Source of the DNA: Phycisphaerales bacterium UBA7812
Lineage (GTDB): Bacteria > Planctomycetota > Phycisphaerae > Phycisphaerales > UBA1924
Assembly (NCBI GenBank): GCA_002480345.1
Contig: DLBY01000124.1
Span: 1-8,911 of the forward strand
DNA: 8,911 nucleotides
Direction of reading: 5' to 3'
This document shows positions 1 through 6,578 of the stretch, piece after piece (positions within the stretch are counted from its first letter, which is position 1; the number at the start of each line of letters is the position of its first letter). Made by a program: the position numbers and the translations under genes. A model generated the notes under the pieces. It had not been told where the DNA came from. It did no database searches and saw only the letters and a list, made by a program, of their open reading frames with translations.

Positions 1-1553
1 CGGCGCGCGTCGGGGACCTCACGACCGGCTCGTTCGGGAGCGAGCTCGGGACCGCGAGCCTGAACGACCTGGTGCCCAACTTCGACGGCTCGCGTGCGGT
101 CGGCATCGGGTTCCGCGGGCCGGTGATCGACTTCGCGTCGGGCGCCCTGCTCTCCAACGCGAACCAGGTCGTCTCGTGCGAGATCGGGGCGGCCTCCCCC
201 GCGGGCGACCTGACCGCGATGTGCTCGACGACCTTCGGCGACGATCTCGTCGTGCTGGACACCGACACTTCGCCCTCGCTGCTCGCCTACCAGCGTTCGG
301 GCCCCGAGGTCGAGGGGGACCGCTGCCGGACGATCGCGCTGAGCGACGACCGGTCCGTCGCGGTCGCGGTCTCGATCTTCAGCGACACGGCGTCGATCAT
401 CGACACGGCGAGCGGGACGGTGCTGGGGACCGCGCCGGTCGGCGAGCGGCCCAACGGGGTCGCGATCACGCCCGACGGGACGAAGGCGGTGGTCGCGAAC
501 CTCGATTCGACCTTCGCGAGCGTGATCGACATCGCGAGCGCGACGACGACGAACATCCCGATCAGCCGTCGGGCGGGTGAGGTCGAGATCAGCCCCGACG
601 GGCGGTACGCCTATCTCGCGGTCGTCGCGAGCGGCGACGGTGTCTGGCGCCTCAACCTGGAGACCCTCAGCGTCGAGGGGCCCAAGATCCTGACCGGCAA
701 CATGGGGGGCGTGGGCTATTCCTACGGGCAGAACTCGGGCATGGCGCTGAGCCCCGACGGGCGCACGCTCGCGGTCGCGGGGTCCTTCGATGATGTGGTG
801 ACGATCGTCAACGCGGACACCTGGTCGTTCGAACGCAACATCCCGACGGGCGACTTCCCGACAATCGTCGAGTTCAGCGCCGACGGGACCCGCCTGTTCG
901 TGAGCGTGAAGAACGAGGACCAGGTCGAGATCATCGACATGAGCGCGCCGGCGCCCTCGGTCGTGACACAGGTGAATGTGGGGGACCAGCCCTGGCACCT
1001 CGTGCCCGACCTCGCGAACAACAGGCTGTATGTCAACGCGTGGGGCGATTCACGCGTCAACCTGATCGATCTCTCGTTCCCGATCCTCGCGGGCGGCGCC
1101 GTCCTCCCGGACCGCGCCGTGGGCCTCGCGTTGGGCGGCGGAGCGCTGGTCGCGCCGTTCGGCTCGAGCGCCACGACGCTGGGCGGCTCGGTCGGATTCG
1201 AGCGCATCGAGAGCGGGACGCTCGCGAGCATCGACCCGGTGACGATGGCGATCGTCGATCAGGTCGATCTCCCGTTTGCGCCCTCCGCGATGGCGGCGGA
1301 CGCGGCGGCGGGTGTCTTCGCGCTCGCCTGCCCCACCGGAGACGGCGCCCTCCTGATCGGGGGTGGCGCACCGCCCTGCAACGAGGCGGATCTCGCCCAG
1401 CCCTTCGGCGTCCTGGATCTCCAGGACATCACCGCGTTCGTGATGGCGTTCACCTCGTCGGACCCCGCGGCGGACCTCGCCCCGCCCTCGGGGGTGTTCG
1501 ATCTCGCGGACCTGACGGCGTTCGTGGTCGCGTTCACGGGCGGCTGCCCATGA
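1..1553 (+). CDS. YVTN/WD40-like beta-propeller protein with C-terminal GC-type dockerin (5'-truncated)
   Basis: The frame is open from the window edge (first whole codon at 3), so the start and any signal peptide lie outside; the GTG at 72 is an internal Val, not a convincing start. Numbering from that GTG, repeated blade motifs are visible: TPDGTKAVV near residue 130, SPDGRYAYL near 170, SPDGRTLAV near 225, SADGTRLFV near 267 and ANNRLYVNAWGDSRV near 315. Each is followed by a strand such as VIDIAS or NLIDLS. This is the YVTN/lactonase-like propeller pattern. Such propellers usually bind ligands or proteins outside the cytoplasm, and no catalytic function can be assigned. The last 58 residues (from 1377) form a two-repeat dockerin-like module running from a Cys to a terminal GGCP. 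Both calcium loops are degenerate (QPFGVLD and PPSGVFD in place of the usual DxNxDG). It is likely exported, judging by the tail. The propeller and tail calls are solid; the role is unknown. Confidence 0.85.
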   Translation, partial: ARVGDLTTGSFGSELGTASLNDLVPNFDGSRAVGIGFRGPVIDFASGALLSNANQVVSCEIGAASPAGDLTAMCSTTFGDDLVVLDTDTSPSLLAYQRSGPEVEGDRCRTIALSDDRSVAVAVSIFSDTASIIDTASGTVLGTAPVGERPNGVAITPDGTKAVVANLDSTFASVIDIASATTTNIPISRRAGEVEISPDGRYAYLAVVASGDGVWRLNLETLSVEGPKILTGNMGGVGYSYGQNSGMALSPDGRTLAVAGSFDDVVTIVNADTWSFERNIPTGDFPTIVEFSADGTRLFVSVKNEDQVEIIDMSAPAPSVVTQVNVGDQPWHLVPDLANNRLYVNAWGDSRVNLIDLSFPILAGGAVLPDRAVGLALGGGALVAPFGSSATTLGGSVGFERIESGTLASIDPVTMAIVDQVDLPFAPSAMAADAAAGVFALACPTGDGALLIGGGAPPCNEADLAQPFGVLDLQDITAFVMAFTSSDPAADLAPPSGVFDLADLTAFVVAFTGGCP

Positions 1554-1569
1554 TCACACGGTCATTTTT
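1551..1569 (+). terminator. Weak possible intrinsic terminator after the propeller gene
   Basis: A 5-bp stem (TGATC 1551-1555 with GGTCA 1560-1564, including one G-T wobble) and a 4-nt loop precede five Ts at 1565-1569. The stem overlaps the stop codon. It is short, so this could be chance; the hairpin at 1607-1627 is an alternative site of termination or RNA processing. Confidence 0.25.
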
Positions 1570-1655
1570 CGAGTAACTCCAGCATGTCCGTGAGGATGCG
1601 CACGATCGTGGCGCGGACCGAGCCACGGCAACGAGCTGCTGCGTCGGGTGGAATT

Positions 1656-1678
1656 GTGGGCATAGGTAGAATGCCCAC
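1656..1678. repeat. Perfect 8-bp inverted repeat (hairpin or operator)
   Basis: GTGGGCAT and ATGCCCAC are separated by AGGTAGA. The following bases are only moderately T-rich (TGTATTGGTG), so this is a poor intrinsic terminator. It lies about 190 bp before the protease start, and a protein-binding site is an equally good reading. The symmetry is seen directly; the function is inferred. Confidence 0.4.
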
Positions 1679-1762
1679 CTGTATTGGTGTATTGTTCATG
1701 AGGCGGGGCTGAAAGAATTTCTCTAAACTGGTGTGATATCGCAGAGGCTGCGTCGCTTCGAG

Positions 1763-1792
1763 TTGACGCAACCTCCGATTGCGGCATCTTAA
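1763..1792 (+). promoter_or_regulatory. Candidate promoter for the protease gene
   Basis: TTGACG at 1763-1768 matches five of six bases of the sigma-70 -35 consensus. The best -10 at a suitable distance is TCTTAA (1787-1792, 18-bp spacer, three of six matches), so the -10 side is weak. The -35 also overlaps a small inverted repeat, TGCGTC (1749-1754) with GACGCA (1765-1770). Transcription would begin near 1800, giving a leader of about 65 nt. Confidence 0.3.
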
Positions 1793-1851
1793 AAGTGTAA
1801 CGGGTGCAGGCCGAACGCCCCCCGTCGTTTGTTCTGAGTGGGATTCGGAAG

Positions 1852-1859
1852 AAGGAAGG
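1852..1859 (+). promoter_or_regulatory. Ribosome binding site fixing the protease start
   Basis: AAGGAAGG lies 7 nt before the ATG at 1867 and decides that start. The open frame continues back to 1804, but the extra 21 residues lack a Shine-Dalgarno sequence and would bury the signal peptide. Confidence 0.7.
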
Positions 1860-1866
1860 TCAAATC

Positions 1867-4332
1867 ATGTTTCGTCGAACCACCATGCGTACCGCGTGTG
1901 CGGTGTCTGTCTCTGCGTCTTCGCTCGCGCTCGCCGCGGGTGGACCGATTCCGGTCGATGCGAACGGGGAGTTGATGGCGACAACCGCCTCGACCGCCGC
2001 GATCGACCGGGTCGAGGTCGTTCCCAGCTTCCATGTCGACGCGTTCCTCGCCGACGACATGGCGATGCTGCCCGATCACCCGCCGATCGACCAGATCCCG
2101 GTGATGGAGATGCCCAACACCGACCTGTTCGCGGATGTGGATGCACTGCCCGGCAACCCGGTCTTCTACGACCAGCTGACGGGCGAGATGACCGAGTATG
2201 ACCGTCCGTTCTGGGGCAACCGCGGCGACGGCGTCGCTTTCGGCGGAGGGTTCGCCGGCGCCGACGGCATGCAGGGCTTCGAGGACCTGCTCGGCACCCG
2301 CAGCTTCGGCACGATGTCGCAGATCAGCGATGCCTCGCTCGAGAACAACCCGTGGCGGATGAATGTCAAGCTCGTCATGGAGTACACCGACGCGGGCAAC
2401 GGCAACACCATCTACCGCGTCTGCTCGGGCGCCATGCAGGACCCCGAGGTCGTGCTCACCGCGGGGCACTGCGTCTATAACCGCGACAACGACTCGACGG
2501 GCCAGGACTACGGCTTCGCGACACGCATCTGGGTCTACCCCGGTTGGGACGGCGACGGGCTGACGCTCGGCAACCCGGGCGTCATCGGTAAGTTCGGCTG
2601 GGCGGTGTCTTCGGGCATGGCCGCCTGGACCGGTTACACCCAGGACGGCGACTTCGACGCCGATGTCGGGCTCGTCCGTGTCAGCCGCGCCGTGGGCATG
2701 CTGACCGGCTGGTTCGGGTGGCGCTCGTCCGATTGGGACAGCTGCAACACGCTCGACCTGACATTCAACAACGCGTCGTACCCCGCCGAGGGCTGTGGAC
2801 AGACCGGTCTCCACAACGGGCGCGACATGTACTACTGGTTCGGCACCTTCGATTCGTGCCAGGGCCCCAACCAGCTCCGCATGAACACCACGCCCGGCTG
2901 CTTCACCGCGCTGTGGGGCGGGCAGAGCGGCTCGAACGCCTACGACATTGTGGGCGACAGCCGGTACGCGCACGCGGTCGCGTCGAACTCGAACCGCAGC
3001 ACGATCGGTCAGTACGCGAAGCTGTGGACCGGGGCCCGCGAGTACATGAACGACACCTTCAAGCCCGACGCGCGGGGTGATGTGTTCGACCTCCAGGCCC
3101 TGCAGGTGCGGGTCGGCCCGACGACCATCCTCGCGGGCCAGGCGACGACCTCCGCGACGGCGCAGGTGCCCAACCCCACCAACGCCAACCCCGCGTCGGC
3201 GACCTACGGGTTCAACATGTACCTCTCGACCAACAACAACATCTCGACGGGTGACACCCTGCTCGCGGACCGCCAGTACACCTGGGACTACGCCGCGATG
3301 CAGAACCTCAATGTCAACACCGGCAATGTCACGATTCCCAAGAACACGCCCACCGGCACCTACTGGGTGGGCATGGTCCTCGATGACCAGGATTCGAACT
3401 ACGGCAACAACGACTCGGATCTCTGGGACGCGACCGAGATCACCGTCAACGGCCTCGCGGACATCGTCGCCAACTCGTGCGGCGCGCCCAGCGGCACCGT
3501 CTATCACGGCGACAGCATCTCGGTGAGCTACAGCGTCGAGAACGAGGGCGGCGACCCGTCCAACAGCGTGACCCTCGACTTCTACGCCTCGACCAACACC
3601 GACATCTCCGGGTTCGACACCTTCCTGGGATCGGTCAACATCGGCACCTTCAGCGGGAGCCAGGTCAAGTCGGGCTCCGCCAGCGTCACCATCCCCGACA
3701 CCCTCTCGGGTGACTACTACATCGGGTTCATCGCCAGCGCCAGCGACGATTACTATGTCAACCAGTCCAACGAGGCGTACGACGCGGTGACCGTCAATGT
3801 CCAGGGCCGCAGCGACCTGTTCGCCAACTACCTCACCGCGCTGGACGCGCAGGCGGGCGTGGGCGGCAGCACCGATGTCCGCTTCAATGTCCAGAACCTC
3901 GGCACGATCAGCTCGGGCTCGTACGATGTCGATGTCTACGCCTCGACCAACACCATCATCTCGACCGGCGACACCCTGCTGGGCACCATCACCCGTCCCA
4001 GCATCGCGTCGGGCGGCTCCTCGACCTCGATCCAGACCGTGAACATCCCGGCCTTCATGAGCCCCGGGAACTACTACATCGGGATGATCGTCGAGGCGGG
4101 CGTGAACGAGAACGCGACCGGTAACAACTCCGCGGTCGATACCGGCGCGGTGACCTTCACCGACTGCGCCGTCGACTTCAACAACGACGGCCTCTACGAC
4201 CTCTCGGACATCAACGCGTTCGTCACCGGGTTCGTCAACCAGTTCGCGTACGCGGACCTCGACAACAACGGGATCTACGACCTCACCGACATCACGACCT
4301 TCATCGACGCGTTCGTCGCGGGTTGCCCGTAA
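1867..4332 (+). CDS. Secreted trypsin-like serine protease with three CARDB-like repeats and canonical dockerin tail
   Basis: This 821-residue protein begins with a signal peptide (RR at 3-4, hydrophobic 10-23, cleavage near 23/24). Residues of about 25-150 have no recognised domain and may be a propeptide. A chymotrypsin-fold (S1/V8-like) protease follows. The likely triad is His201 in TAGHC, Asp266 in DADVGLV and Ser354 in GGQSGS; Cys186 and Cys202 are spaced like the classic cystine next to the catalytic His. Unlike many relatives, no Pro follows the GxSGS motif. Residues of about 408-529, 530-647 and 648-765 are three CARDB-like repeats with shared YASTNT, ISTGDTLLG and GxYYIGM motifs. 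Such beta-sandwich repeats usually act as spacers or adhesive modules. The 55-residue tail (Cys767-Pro821) has two textbook dockerin loops, DFNNDGLYDLSD and DLDNNGIYDLTD, and ends AGCP. It probably cleaves proteins outside the cell; its substrate is unknown. A terminator follows, so it is probably monocistronic. Confidence 0.9.
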   Translation: MFRRTTMRTACAVSVSASSLALAAGGPIPVDANGELMATTASTAAIDRVEVVPSFHVDAFLADDMAMLPDHPPIDQIPVMEMPNTDLFADVDALPGNPVFYDQLTGEMTEYDRPFWGNRGDGVAFGGGFAGADGMQGFEDLLGTRSFGTMSQISDASLENNPWRMNVKLVMEYTDAGNGNTIYRVCSGAMQDPEVVLTAGHCVYNRDNDSTGQDYGFATRIWVYPGWDGDGLTLGNPGVIGKFGWAVSSGMAAWTGYTQDGDFDADVGLVRVSRAVGMLTGWFGWRSSDWDSCNTLDLTFNNASYPAEGCGQTGLHNGRDMYYWFGTFDSCQGPNQLRMNTTPGCFTALWGGQSGSNAYDIVGDSRYAHAVASNSNRSTIGQYAKLWTGAREYMNDTFKPDARGDVFDLQALQVRVGPTTILAGQATTSATAQVPNPTNANPASATYGFNMYLSTNNNISTGDTLLADRQYTWDYAAMQNLNVNTGNVTIPKNTPTGTYWVGMVLDDQDSNYGNNDSDLWDATEITVNGLADIVANSCGAPSGTVYHGDSISVSYSVENEGGDPSNSVTLDFYASTNTDISGFDTFLGSVNIGTFSGSQVKSGSASVTIPDTLSGDYYIGFIASASDDYYVNQSNEAYDAVTVNVQGRSDLFANYLTALDAQAGVGGSTDVRFNVQNLGTISSGSYDVDVYASTNTIISTGDTLLGTITRPSIASGGSSTSIQTVNIPAFMSPGNYYIGMIVEAGVNENATGNNSAVDTGAVTFTDCAVDFNNDGLYDLSDINAFVTGFVNQFAYADLDNNGIYDLTDITTFIDAFVAGCP
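3088..4161 (+). repeat. Three tandem CARDB-like domain repeats within the protease gene
   Basis: Three units of roughly 120 codons each are visible, with boundaries near 3088, 3454 and 3808. The similarity shows at the DNA level as well: a CTCGACCAACA core recurs near 3226, 3588 and 3948, and in units one and three it is followed by GACACCCTGCT. This suggests internal duplication, though protein-level constraint alone could maintain it. The unit boundaries are approximate. Confidence 0.7.
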
Positions 4333-4343
4333 CACACCGTCTC

Positions 4344-4368
4344 CGGCGCCCACACGCGGCGCCGCGTG
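4344..4368. repeat. 16-bp perfect palindrome overlapping an alternative hairpin
   Basis: CACGCGGC (4353-4360) is directly followed by its reverse complement GCCGCGTG (4361-4368). An overlapping second pairing, CGGCGCC (4344-4350) with GGCGCCG (4358-4364) across a 7-nt loop, cannot form at the same time. It starts 11 bp after the protease stop codon and lies just before the intrinsic terminator. It could be a 3'-end stabilising structure or a dimeric protein site; nothing here decides between them. Confidence 0.55.
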
Positions 4369-4385
4369 ACATCCTGACCACGATC

Positions 4386-4417
4386 AAGCCGTCTCAAGAG
4401 ACGGCTTTTTCTTTTTT
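4386..4417 (+). terminator. Strong rho-independent terminator of the protease gene
   Basis: AAGCCGTCTC (4386-4395) pairs with GAGACGGCTT (4398-4407); sterically this gives a 9-bp stem with a CAAG loop. It runs into TTTTTCTTTTTT (4406-4417). This is the clearest intrinsic terminator in the window, and it separates the protease from the lamin-tail gene. Confidence 0.92.
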
Positions 4418-4552
4418 GTCCAGCCGCCACACTCGAGGGAGTCGCGGACCTTGATCCGGGTCGCGGCCGGGAAGAGGAGAACACCCCCGCTTCCGAATGC
4501 AGGATCACCCGGACGGCGCGGCTCGCCCTCCGGGCACCGTTCGAGTCCATGC

Positions 4553-4558
4553 AGGAGG
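4553..4558 (+). promoter_or_regulatory. Strong Shine-Dalgarno fixing the lamin-tail gene start
   Basis: AGGAGG, 9 nt before the ATG at 4568, is a full consensus match. It favours this start over the in-frame ATG at 4451, which would add 39 residues ahead of the signal peptide, and over the out-of-frame ATG at 4549. I see no good promoter between the terminator at 4417 and this site. Confidence 0.8.
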
Positions 4559-4567
4559 GAGTACCCT

Positions 4568-5359
4568 ATGCGCCGATTCTGTGTCCTCGTGTCCGCCCTC
4601 GCCGCCGTGCCCACGCTCGCCGGGACGCCCGTCCCCGAGCGGTCCGTCCAGATCCGCTCGATCGATCTCGAGCGCGGTGTGCTCGAACTCCACAACTTCG
4701 GCACGGCCCCGATCGCGATGGATGGGTGGCGGTTCTGCACCCACTCCAACGCGGAGGCCCGCCGGTATACCGGGCCCGGCGGGCTCAACGGCGTCACGCT
4801 CGACGCGGGCGCGTCGGTCCGCATTCACCTCAACAACGACGCGATGAAGGGCAGCGGCGACCTGAACGCCCTCGACCTGGGCGGCGCATTCGCGTCGAAC
4901 TTCGGGCAGGGCCCCTACGCCCTCCAACTCTTCTGGCCGAACGGCGGCCTGCTGAGCTTCGCGTCGCTCGACGACATGGTCGATCATGTGCAATGGAGCG
5001 TGGGAGGCGTCTCCAACCCCGTCGCGCAAACCCGATCCCAACAAGCGGTCGATGCGGGGCTCTGGTCCGCCGCGAACGCCTTCGTCGTCACCTCGGGAAA
5101 CTCCGAGTCGATCGGCCTCATCCCGCTGGGCGGTGAGTTGCACGCGCCCGGGGACTACAGCGTCACGGAACCCAACCCGTCCTGCAACGCCGCGGATCTC
5201 GCCGCGCCGTTCGGCGTGCTCGACCTCGCGGACATCGGCGCGTTCGTCTCGGGGTTCATCGCGCAGGATCCCGCTGCGGACCTCGCGCCGCCCTCCGGGG
5301 TGTTCGACCTGCAGGACATCCAGGCATTCGTCGGCGCGTTCACCGCGGGCTGCCCCTGA
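4568..5359 (+). CDS. Secreted lamin-tail-domain protein with GC-type dockerin
   Basis: The 263-residue product starts with a short signal peptide (MRRFCVLVSALAAVPTLAG, cleavage near 18/19). Cys5 is too early to be a lipobox. Residues of about 27-150 resemble a lamin tail domain, an Ig-like beta-sandwich: VLELHNFGTAPIAMDGW matches the family's 'ELyN.....dLsGW' signature, followed by a stretch around GVTLDAGASVRIHL. In bacteria this domain is common in secreted or surface proteins and is usually a binding or structural module. A linker of about 50 residues leads to a 58-residue tail (Cys206 to terminal AGCP). Both loops there are degenerate (AAPFGVLD and PPSGVFD), almost identical to those of the propeller protein. 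No catalytic motif is seen. The gene has its own ribosome binding site and terminator. The lamin-tail call is good but made by eye. Confidence 0.85.
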   Translation: MRRFCVLVSALAAVPTLAGTPVPERSVQIRSIDLERGVLELHNFGTAPIAMDGWRFCTHSNAEARRYTGPGGLNGVTLDAGASVRIHLNNDAMKGSGDLNALDLGGAFASNFGQGPYALQLFWPNGGLLSFASLDDMVDHVQWSVGGVSNPVAQTRSQQAVDAGLWSAANAFVVTSGNSESIGLIPLGGELHAPGDYSVTEPNPSCNAADLAAPFGVLDLADIGAFVSGFIAQDPAADLAPPSGVFDLQDIQAFVGAFTAGCP

Positions 5360-5417
5360 CCGCCCGCCCGCTCGGACCCCGTCCGCGACGCGGCATCCGC
5401 CCTTCACGATCCCGCGC

Positions 5418-5441
5418 AGCGCCCGGTTCTCGGGCGTTTTT
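5418..5441 (+). terminator. Rho-independent terminator of the lamin-tail gene
   Basis: CGCCCG (5420-5425) pairs with CGGGCG (5431-5436) around a 5-nt loop, and A5418/G5419 can extend the stem. TTTTT follows at 5437-5441. It is shorter than the terminator at 4386 but well formed, and it lies about 60 nt after the stop codon. Confidence 0.8.
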
Positions 5442-5563
5442 CACGCGCGGATCGCGTTGGGTTTTGCTCGGCGCATGGGCGTGCCGCGTGTAGGCTGTTG
5501 TCCGAGCGTCCGGCGCGCACGCCGAGCGCTGTTTGTGTGTCCGTATCGCGGACACCCCCAATT

Positions 5564-5569
5564 GGAGAG
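5564..5569 (+). promoter_or_regulatory. Ribosome binding site fixing the start at 5574
   Basis: GGAGAG lies 4 nt before the ATG at 5574, which opens a clean signal peptide. The same frame is open back to an ATG at 4986, inside the lamin-tail gene, but that extension is a low-complexity shadow of the upstream gene. Confidence 0.7.
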
Positions 5570-5573
5570 AACG

Positions 5574-6401
5574 ATGACACACCCGACCCTGACCCTCGCC
5601 CTCGCCGCTGCGCTCGCGACCGGCGCGGCCGCCCAGCCCGTGACGCTCGATATCCAGCCCAGCCAATCGTCGATCGATGTCGAGGCGACGCTGATCGCGA
5701 TCATCGGGGACCGGACCGACACCGCGAGCACCTCCGTGAGCGGGACCATCGAGATCGAACTCGATGACTACGGCACACCCGCCTCGATCTCCATCCAGGA
5801 TTTCGTGATCGTGCTCGACAACGACATCACGCTGAATTTCAGCTACGGCTTCCTGGGTAGCGCCTCGGCAACCCTCTCCAACGCGATGGCGATGTACGCC
5901 GCGCCCGGCACGCCCGCGGGCCCCGTCTCCGTCCAGGCGGACGCGTTCGAGTTCCTCGCGGTCCCCACGGTCCTCGCGGGGTCCGCGACCGCGGACTACA
6001 GCTTCCTGGGTGTTGGGTCCGACAGCGTCGTGCTGAACCTCGCGGACCAGGGGGTCATCGACGCGCCGATCTCCGGGAGCGTCACCAGCGACGGCCAATT
6101 CGTGACGGTCTCGGGTGCCTTCGCGATCGACACGACCCAAGTCGCGGTGCCCGATGTCGCGGACATCCGCCTCGTGGGGACCGCGTCGTTCGTCGCGATC
6201 GGGGACGCACCCCAGCCGGGCGGGTGCAACCCAGCGGATCTCGAGCCCCCCTTCGGCGTGCTCGACCTGATGGACATCCAGACCTTCGTGGATGCGTTCG
6301 TGCTGGGGATCCCGACCGCGGACCTGGTCGAGCCGTTCGGGGTCTACGACCTCGCGGACCTGCAGGCGTTCATCAACGCCTTCCTCGCCGGGTGCCCCTG
6401 A
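5574..6401 (+). CDS. Secreted beta-rich protein of unknown function with GC-type dockerin (paralog A)
   Basis: I do not recognise the main domain. The 275-residue protein has a signal peptide (MTHPTLTLALAAALATGAAA, cleavage near 20 before QP). A segment of about 195 residues follows, alternating Val/Ile/Thr/Ser strands, with VSGTIEIEL near 58 and FVIVLDND near 78. That pattern suggests a beta-sandwich; there are no catalytic-looking clusters and no Cys before the tail. The DPxQSS-like opening (IQPSQSS, then a VSGT strand) reminds me of secreted planctomycete proteins with PEP-CTERM tails, but this is only an impression. The tail is 58 residues (Cys218 to terminal AGCP) with two degenerate loops (EPPFGVLD and VEPFGVYD). 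The next gene is a diverged paralog over the whole mature part. No U-tract terminator is seen after this gene, so read-through into the next is possible. Confidence 0.85.
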   Translation: MTHPTLTLALAAALATGAAAQPVTLDIQPSQSSIDVEATLIAIIGDRTDTASTSVSGTIEIELDDYGTPASISIQDFVIVLDNDITLNFSYGFLGSASATLSNAMAMYAAPGTPAGPVSVQADAFEFLAVPTVLAGSATADYSFLGVGSDSVVLNLADQGVIDAPISGSVTSDGQFVTVSGAFAIDTTQVAVPDVADIRLVGTASFVAIGDAPQPGGCNPADLEPPFGVLDLMDIQTFVDAFVLGIPTADLVEPFGVYDLADLQAFINAFLAGCP

Positions 6402-6499
6402 AACCGCGTGGCGCCGCGTCCGAGAGCGCGGTCGAGACCCATTCAAAGACCGAGCACAAGCGCGGATTCCGCCGATCTCCGGGACCCAGCCCACATGTT

Positions 6500-6518
6500 C
6501 CGGGGGATTTCATCCCGG
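6500..6518. repeat. Imperfect inverted repeat upstream of the anchored paralog
   Basis: GGGAT (6504-6508) and ATCCC (6512-6516) flank TTC, and CC/GG outside extend the pairing past a two-G bulge. There is no T tract, so it is not a terminator. It ends about 15 bp before the candidate extended -10, about where a -35 element or an operator would lie. Confidence 0.35.
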
Positions 6519-6533
6519 CGCGTCCCCTGTCCG

Positions 6534-6542
6534 TGATACACT
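6534..6542 (+). promoter_or_regulatory. Candidate extended -10 promoter for the anchored paralog
   Basis: TGATACACT contains the TGn extension plus TACACT, four of six matches to TATAAT. No recognisable -35 lies 16-18 bp upstream, which is tolerated in extended -10 promoters. Transcription would start near 6549, giving a leader of about 30 nt before the ATG at 6579. Confidence 0.4.
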
Positions 6543-6566
6543 CAGCGTGACCGGTATCCACCAGTC

Positions 6567-6571
6567 GGGAG
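6567..6571 (+). promoter_or_regulatory. Ribosome binding site for the ATG at 6579
   Basis: GGGAG lies 7 nt before the ATG at 6579. A GTG at 6573 is in frame two codons earlier but sits against the purine run, so the ATG is preferred. The choice changes only two residues. Confidence 0.65.
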
Positions 6572-6578
6572 AGTGAAG

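Larger units (their letters stand above)
1554..1866. other. Gene-free intergenic region with hairpins and regulatory signals
   Basis: These 313 bases contain no convincing gene on either strand. The stretch from about 1676 to 1745 is clearly richer in A and T than the surrounding genes, as expected for a promoter region. It holds two perfect inverted repeats: CGTGGC/GCCACG at 1607-1612 and 1622-1627 with a 9-nt loop, and GTGGGCAT/ATGCCCAC at 1656-1663 and 1671-1678 with a 7-nt loop. A TTGACG box lies at 1763. The region most probably contains the end of the propeller transcript and the promoter and leader of the protease gene. A small RNA cannot be excluded but has no positive evidence. Confidence 0.6.

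Noticed and set aside
1554..1787. 77- and 69-residue minus-strand frames in the intergenic region
   Set aside because: No ribosome site, no domain, and they run through the hairpins; composition looks non-coding.
1789..4353. 854-residue open frame on the minus strand opposite the protease gene
   Set aside because: It mirrors the protease in a GC-rich genome, is dominated by Val/Arg/Gly/Asp, has no domain, signal peptide or credible ribosome site, and the plus strand shows a clear protease.
4451..4567. Upstream extension of the lamin-tail gene to an ATG at 4451
   Set aside because: The AGGAGG before 4568 and the signal peptide beginning there are decisive.
4568..4627. Lipoprotein signal based on Cys5 of the lamin-tail protein
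   Set aside because: The Cys precedes the hydrophobic core and there is no lipobox; an ordinary signal peptide fits better.
4505..5407. 300-residue minus-strand frame opposite the lamin-tail gene
   Set aside because: Its composition is a low-complexity Arg/Gly/Glu/Val shadow; the plus-strand frame has signal peptide, domain and tail.
5464..5496. Possible promoter TTGCTC ... TAGGCT before paralog A
   Set aside because: The spacer is 21 bp and the -10 matches only three of six bases; not distinguishable from chance.
4986..5573. Upstream extension of paralog A back to an ATG at 4986
   Set aside because: It overlaps the lamin-tail gene in another frame, gives low-complexity sequence and would place the signal peptide 196 residues into the protein.
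6414..6431. CCGCG/CGCGG hairpin after paralog A as a terminator
   Set aside because: The stem is only 5 bp, the loop 8 nt, and no T tract follows.
5340..6494. 384-residue minus-strand frame opposite paralog A
   Set aside because: Antisense shadow of the same kind, without recognisable motifs.
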